The translations under genes and the position numbers were made by a program. A stretch of DNA of 62,881 nucleotides, from positions 1 to 62,881 of the forward strand of contig CAAGNQ010000025.1 in NCBI GenBank assembly GCA_900771345.1, read 5' to 3'. The DNA is from Clostridia bacterium (lineage in GTDB: Bacteria; Bacillota; Clostridia; Christensenellales; Borkfalkiaceae). This document shows positions 59,448-62,881 of this stretch, piece after piece. Numbering within the stretch: position 1 is the stretch's first letter; every line of letters begins with the position of its first letter. The notes under the pieces were generated by a model. That model did not search any database, was not told the DNA's origin, and saw only the letters and a program-made list of their open reading frames with translations.

Positions 59448-59972
59448 ATGTCAGCAAGTAAAGAGGCAAGATTAGAGTTATCCAAAGTCATTAAAGAAAA
59501 GATTCAGGATTCTAAGTCAGTTGTATTCGTAAAGTTTAGTGGTCTAACTGTTGCAGAGGACACAGAACTTCGTAGAGAGTTCAGAAAGAACAATGTTGAA
59601 TACAAGGTATATAAGAACACGCTCATCAGATATGCTTTCCACGAACTAGGTGTGAATAGTTTTGATGATGATTTGAATGGACCAACAGCAGTAGCGTTTG
59701 GCTCTGATGAAACGGGTGCAGCAAAGGTTATTATCGACGCTGCTAAAAAGTATCAAGACAAAATTACTGTTAAGTGTGCATTCGTTGATGGAGGCAGGGT
59801 AGATGCAAACGGAGTAAAGGCTCTCGCAGCAATGCCAAGCAAAGAACAACTTATCGCAAAGATGCTCGGTTCTATGCAAGCTCCACTTTCAAACTTTGTT
59901 GGTGTGCTTTCAGCAATGCCAAGAAGTCTTGTTATTGCGCTTAACGCAGTTGCAGAAAAAAAGGCTCAATAG
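59448..59972 (+). CDS. rplJ: 50S ribosomal protein L10
   Basis: 174 aa. Conserved VVFVKFSGLTVAEDTELRREFRKNNVEYKVYKNTL (in part) and the C-terminal helix that holds L7/L12 dimers. SD AAGGAGG. Behind an autoregulatory L10 leader. Confidence 0.98.
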   Translation: MSASKEARLELSKVIKEKIQDSKSVVFVKFSGLTVAEDTELRREFRKNNVEYKVYKNTLIRYAFHELGVNSFDDDLNGPTAVAFGSDETGAAKVIIDAAKKYQDKITVKCAFVDGGRVDANGVKALAAMPSKEQLIAKMLGSMQAPLSNFVGVLSAMPRSLVIALNAVAEKKAQ

Positions 59973-60046
59973 TTAGAGCATAAAAAACTAAAAAACAAAT
60001 AAACAAATAAAATTTAAAAAAAGTTATCAATTTGGAGGATAGAAAA

Positions 60047-60421
60047 ATGGCAGACATTCAGAAAATGATTGAAGAAGTAAAAGGTATGACAGTACTAGAA
60101 CTTAACGAACTCGTTAAGGCTTTAGAAGAAGAATTTGGCGTAAGCGCTGCTGCTCCTGTAGCAGTTGCAGCTGCTCCAGTAGCAGCCGCAGATGCTCCTG
60201 CAGCTGAAGAAAAGACTGAGTTCAACGTAATCCTTAAAGACGTTGGCGCTAACAAAATTGGCGTTATCAAAGTTATTAAGGATGTAACAGGTTTAGGCCT
60301 TGTTGAATCTAAAGCTCTTGCTGAGAACGGCAAAGTAATCAAAGAGAACGCTTCTAAAGAAGATGCTGACGCTATCATTGCTAAGTTCAAAGAAGCTGGC
60401 GCTACTGTTGTTGCTGAATAA
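60047..60421 (+). CDS. rplL: 50S ribosomal protein L7/L12
   Basis: 124 aa from ATG 60047 (SD TTGGAGG). N-terminal dimer domain, Ala-rich hinge, C-terminal factor-binding domain (EKTEFNVILKDVGANKI in part). A terminator follows; rpoB, usually next, is not here. Confidence 0.98.
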   Translation: MADIQKMIEEVKGMTVLELNELVKALEEEFGVSAAAPVAVAAAPVAAADAPAAEEKTEFNVILKDVGANKIGVIKVIKDVTGLGLVESKALAENGKVIKENASKEDADAIIAKFKEAGATVVAE

Positions 60422-60453
60422 TTTATTTCAACAAACAAAAAATCTTAAAATGA

Positions 60454-60488
60454 GAACGGCATTAGGTAAACTAATGTCGTTTTTATTT
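60454..60488 (+). terminator. rplL terminator
   Basis: AACGGCATTAG-GTAAA-CTAATGTCGTT stem (one G-U), then TTTATTTTT. Confidence 0.88.
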
Positions 60489-60537
60489 TTAAATTTTTTT
60501 CGCGTTATATAATTTTTGTTAAATAGCCTAATAAATA

Positions 60538-60566
60538 TTGACAATTAAGTTAAAAATAGGTAAAAT
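60538..60566 (+). promoter_or_regulatory. Promoter for the lipoprotein gene
   Basis: TTGACA (60538-60543), 17-bp spacer, TAAAAT (60561-60566). Start near 60573. Confidence 0.75.
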
Positions 60567-60605
60567 ATAACGGTAAGAAGATTATGTTCTAATTTGGAGA
60601 ATGAT

Positions 60606-61460
60606 ATGAAAAAAATTAAAAGATTGCTTGTAAATATGATAGCAGTTGTTATAGTGTGTTGCGCTATGATGAGTCTTGCAGGTTGCAAAGACGTTAGGGC
60701 TATGGAACTTAAAGTAAGCGTTTATGACTATACTCAAAACCAAACGAAAACGGTTACGATAGACGTAGACCTTTATGCTCACCTTGCTCCAAAAACTGTT
60801 GATGCTATCGAAAGTTACGTTAAAGACGGATATTATGATAACACGATTTTCTATAAGTTTGCAGACGCATCATATAACTCTCAAATTATGCTAGGCAACT
60901 TAAAGGATAATAATGAGGCTATTGAGGAGAATGCTATTAAGCCTGAACTTCCTGGCGAATTTTCTAACGCAGGAGTCGTTGGCTCTAACCTAGTAAGCAA
61001 AAAAGGTTCGATAGGCCTATGGAGAAACTGGAACGCTTATGATAATACTTATAAAACAAACGCTTCAGTAAATTCAGGCAGAGCAACTTGGTTTTTACCT
61101 ACGGAAACTAACGCCATAACCGATTATACTGGATGGTTTTGCGTTTTTGCTCAGATTGATTTAGAAGATGGAGATAACGCTGAGGCAATTAGACTTATTA
61201 TCGACGCTTATGCTAGTGGATACGTTGAGCAGTACGTTATTTATTATACAGGGGAGTACAACGCTGAGGATAGCGCAAATAACTATGGCTTAAAGTTCAA
61301 CTGCGTAAAGAAAGCCGATTTTAATGAAGAGGAAATTGAAAACTTGTTTGAGGCAGAGGGCGCGCAATACACAGGATATAATCACTATACTGTAAATATT
61401 GCAAACAAGCCGGATACGTCAGAATTTGCAGTTAAAATTATAAGCGCAAAAATCAAATAA
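60606..61460 (+). CDS. Cyclophilin-like lipoprotein (putative peptidyl-prolyl isomerase)
   Basis: 284 aa from ATG 60606 (SD TTGGAGA). A lipoprotein signal peptide with lipobox LAGC (Cys27) anchors it outside the membrane. The rest follows cyclophilin order (HLAPKTVDAIESYVKDGYYDNTIFYKF in part; later WFCVFAQIDLEDGDN where FFI...LDG is usual). The catalytic Arg of the FHR motif is replaced (FYKF), so isomerase activity is doubtful. Own promoter and terminator. Confidence 0.85.
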   Translation: MKKIKRLLVNMIAVVIVCCAMMSLAGCKDVRAMELKVSVYDYTQNQTKTVTIDVDLYAHLAPKTVDAIESYVKDGYYDNTIFYKFADASYNSQIMLGNLKDNNEAIEENAIKPELPGEFSNAGVVGSNLVSKKGSIGLWRNWNAYDNTYKTNASVNSGRATWFLPTETNAITDYTGWFCVFAQIDLEDGDNAEAIRLIIDAYASGYVEQYVIYYTGEYNAEDSANNYGLKFNCVKKADFNEEEIENLFEAEGAQYTGYNHYTVNIANKPDTSEFAVKIISAKIK

Positions 61461-61477
61461 AGAATAAAAACAATCAA

Positions 61478-61508
61478 AAAAGCCGATTATCAATCGGCTT
61501 TTTTTATA
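61478..61508. terminator. Bidirectional intrinsic terminator
   Basis: AAAAGCCGATT-ATC-AATCGGCTTTT stem with T/A runs. On the minus strand its stem also encodes the last codons and stop of the next gene. Confidence 0.88.
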
Positions 61509-62428
61509 TTGCAAATTTTGTTTCTTTCCATTTCGCAGGTAAAATAATTCACCTTGTATTTATTTTGCCCGTTGGGATAAACTAATCCAACCTCGTCAAT
61601 ATTTCTATAGGGTGGGGGAGGCATAATACCTATAAAATCCCCAAGATATTCTTTTATTCTGTCAGCGTTAGGAAGAATGCTCTCGCTTAAAAAATTATTT
61701 ATATTTCCACCGATAAGCACCTCTTCAAAAAAGGCAAAAGGGATAATTTTTTGTGGCAGAGAACTTAATTCAATGGTTGTATCATAAGAAATAGTCTTTT
61801 CTTTTTGGATAAATGCTGAATTTTCGTACAGCCATTTAGAATTTACCGTGTGCTTTAAAATATCCTCGTACTTATTTACAGTAAAAAGTTCATTTTCAAA
61901 AGAATATTCGTTAACGTTTCTTGAAAAGACTTTTTCAATTTGCTGACCTAGGGAATAAACATTAAGCAAGTTTTCTTCCCCTTCGATAAATACTAAAACA
62001 AACGCGTGCCCACAAAAAGTTGCTCTTTGAATGGTTGCTTTATGGGATATTAATCTAATGCTGTCGGCAAAAAACCCATTAGTAGTTTCGATTGATATTT
62101 TAAGTCCGTTTTCTATAAAAACTGTGGCAACGAGGTCAGAAAATTTCTCTTGCGCTATTACTGAAAAATCGCCCGTAGCATAGTTTTTTTGAATTCTAAT
62201 TAAAAATCCACCCTGCATATCGGTTACCAAAATCCTGTCAGGAGGCGAAGATAAAAACTCGGGCGATAAAAGAAAGTTTATCTGGCTATCGTTAGGAGTT
62301 AACGGGCAAATTTCTACTAGTGGGCAATCATCAATATTAATTGCTTTTACGCTATCTGAAATAATTCCAAAATATATTCCGTTAAGTTTAATTGCGCATT
62401 TCGTTGCGCTGGAAAAATAATAATACAT
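61490..62428 (-). CDS. Hypothetical protein
   Basis: 312 aa, not recognised. No signal peptide or membrane helix; the sequence looks beta-rich with repeated short strands. A proline run (GIMPPPPYRN) lies near the C terminus. No SD precedes the ATG at 62428; a TATCAT lies 7 nt upstream, which may fit a leaderless start. Its stop lies inside the shared terminator. Confidence 0.7.
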   Translation of the reverse strand: MYYYFSSATKCAIKLNGIYFGIISDSVKAINIDDCPLVEICPLTPNDSQINFLLSPEFLSSPPDRILVTDMQGGFLIRIQKNYATGDFSVIAQEKFSDLVATVFIENGLKISIETTNGFFADSIRLISHKATIQRATFCGHAFVLVFIEGEENLLNVYSLGQQIEKVFSRNVNEYSFENELFTVNKYEDILKHTVNSKWLYENSAFIQKEKTISYDTTIELSSLPQKIIPFAFFEEVLIGGNINNFLSESILPNADRIKEYLGDFIGIMPPPPYRNIDEVGLVYPNGQNKYKVNYFTCEMERNKICNIKKAD

Positions 62429-62501
62429 TCTATAAATGATATGTATAATTTTATTTTATTATGTCAATAATGGGTATATAAAAAATCTAAGGAGTTTCAT
62501 T

Positions 62502-62881
62502 ATGGAAAAAATTTACGGATATAAAGAAGAAGATATTATAGGACTTGCAGAGTATATGCACCAAAACAGATACAAATCGCTTAGTGAGATGTTTGTTAGT
62601 TACGGCGAAATAATAGGCAAAGCAAAAGGAACTGTTAGAAATTTATATTACGCTGTTGCAAAAATGAGCAGAATCGACCAAGAGTTTTGCAGGAAATATT
62701 TCGACGGAGTACCTTTAAGCGTTAGCAAAATCGAGCAGTTTGACGAGCAAGAGGAAAGGGGGCTTATAAAGAAAATTCTGCTCGAAAAAAATCAAGGGCG
62801 TTCGGCAAGAAGCGTGATTATGGAACTTGCCGGTGGCGACGGCAAGGTGGCACTTCGCTACCAAAACAAGTTTAGGAACGC
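62502..62881 (+). CDS. Hypothetical protein with helix-turn-helix-like N terminus (partial, runs off the window)
   Basis: About 126 residues are visible, starting at ATG 62502 (SD AAGGAG). Basic and helical, with SLSEMFVSYGEIIGKAKGTVRNLYYA (in part), a shape that suggests DNA binding as in RsfA-like regulators of spore formers, and GRSARSVIMELAGGDGKVALRYQNKFRN (in part). The 3' end is outside. No function can be given. Confidence 0.75.
   Translation, partial: MEKIYGYKEEDIIGLAEYMHQNRYKSLSEMFVSYGEIIGKAKGTVRNLYYAVAKMSRIDQEFCRKYFDGVPLSVSKIEQFDEQEERGLIKKILLEKNQGRSARSVIMELAGGDGKVALRYQNKFRN

Noticed and set aside
60058..60438. 126-codon reverse ORF over rplL
   Set aside because: Ala-rich shadow produced by the rplL hinge codons.

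Overview
The window is a gene-dense, low-GC stretch of a spore-forming clostridial (Firmicutes) chromosome. The evidence is purine-rich Shine-Dalgarno (SD) sites, TTGACA/TATAAT promoters at 17-bp spacing, M-box, TPP, FMN and L10-leader RNAs, ECF-type vitamin transporters (ThiT, RibU), and sporulation genes (yqfC, yqfD, ylbJ, spoIVFA/spoIVFB-like). No phage, insertion sequence, plasmid or CRISPR is visible. Many clusters follow the Bacillus/Clostridium order with pieces missing, as in a compact gut-type Clostridia genome. I cannot assign a species; an uncultured clostridial lineage is the best inference.

Layout. 1-800: the 3' end of a 23S rRNA gene, a 5S gene and a terminator. 1.1-13.6 kb: CvpA-like protein, low-molecular-weight phosphatase, transketolase (reverse), short-type prolyl-tRNA synthetase, a membrane protein, mnmE, a LysR regulator, uppP, mscL, and mgtE (reverse) under an M-box riboswitch. 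13.6-20.9 kb: an aconitase-family hydratase, then yqfC-yqfD-pgpH-ybeY-era-yqzL-recO. 20.9-31.1 kb: ppdK; alr, a membrane protein, rsmD and coaD; ylbJ (reverse); rarA-tex. 31.1-40 kb: a C_GCAxxG_C_C protein with a structured leader, thiT (reverse) under a TPP riboswitch, a YfbR-like nucleotidase, a MalK/UgpC-type ATPase, a CdaR-like regulator, an S41 protease, small unknown proteins and a class-V aminotransferase. 40-51 kb: DUF3343, nth, obgE, yhbY, a nadD-yqeK fusion, rsfS, ribU under an FMN riboswitch, tsaE-tsaB-rimI, an alpha/beta hydrolase, a membrane-anchored MurF-like ligase and ddl. 51-57 kb: icd, mntP (reverse), ung-apgM and spoIVFA/spoIVFB. 57-62.9 kb: rpmG-secE-nusG-rplK-rplA, rplJ-rplL, a cyclophilin-like lipoprotein, an unknown protein and a truncated gene.

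How the genes fit together. Most are housekeeping: translation and ribosome assembly (ybeY, era, obgE, rsfS, yhbY, rsmD, mnmE, tsaE/tsaB/rimI), repair (recO, rarA, nth, ung), envelope building (uppP, alr, MurF-like, ddl), cofactor supply (thiT, ribU, nadD, coaD), and carbon flow (tkt, ppdK, apgM, aconitase plus icd). Three metabolite-sensing riboswitches control uptake of Mg2+, thiamine and riboflavin.

No clear new defence or biosynthetic system is visible. The most unusual signals concern expression. mscL has its conserved N terminus and an ideal SD, but AGG where ATG should be. An alpha/beta hydrolase appears to start at ATT. Several genes (rarA, nadD-yqeK, ung) have promoters placing transcription start on the ATG with no SD. 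ribU and ddl have their only SD in the 3' arm of a terminator-like hairpin directly before the ATG. Unusual protein architectures include a nadD-yqeK fusion, a PgpH lacking its extracellular domain, a ThiT with an extra N-terminal membrane domain, a membrane-embedded Mrr-like protein and a membrane MurF with an altered P-loop. All coordinates and motif matches were read by eye; no database search was run.
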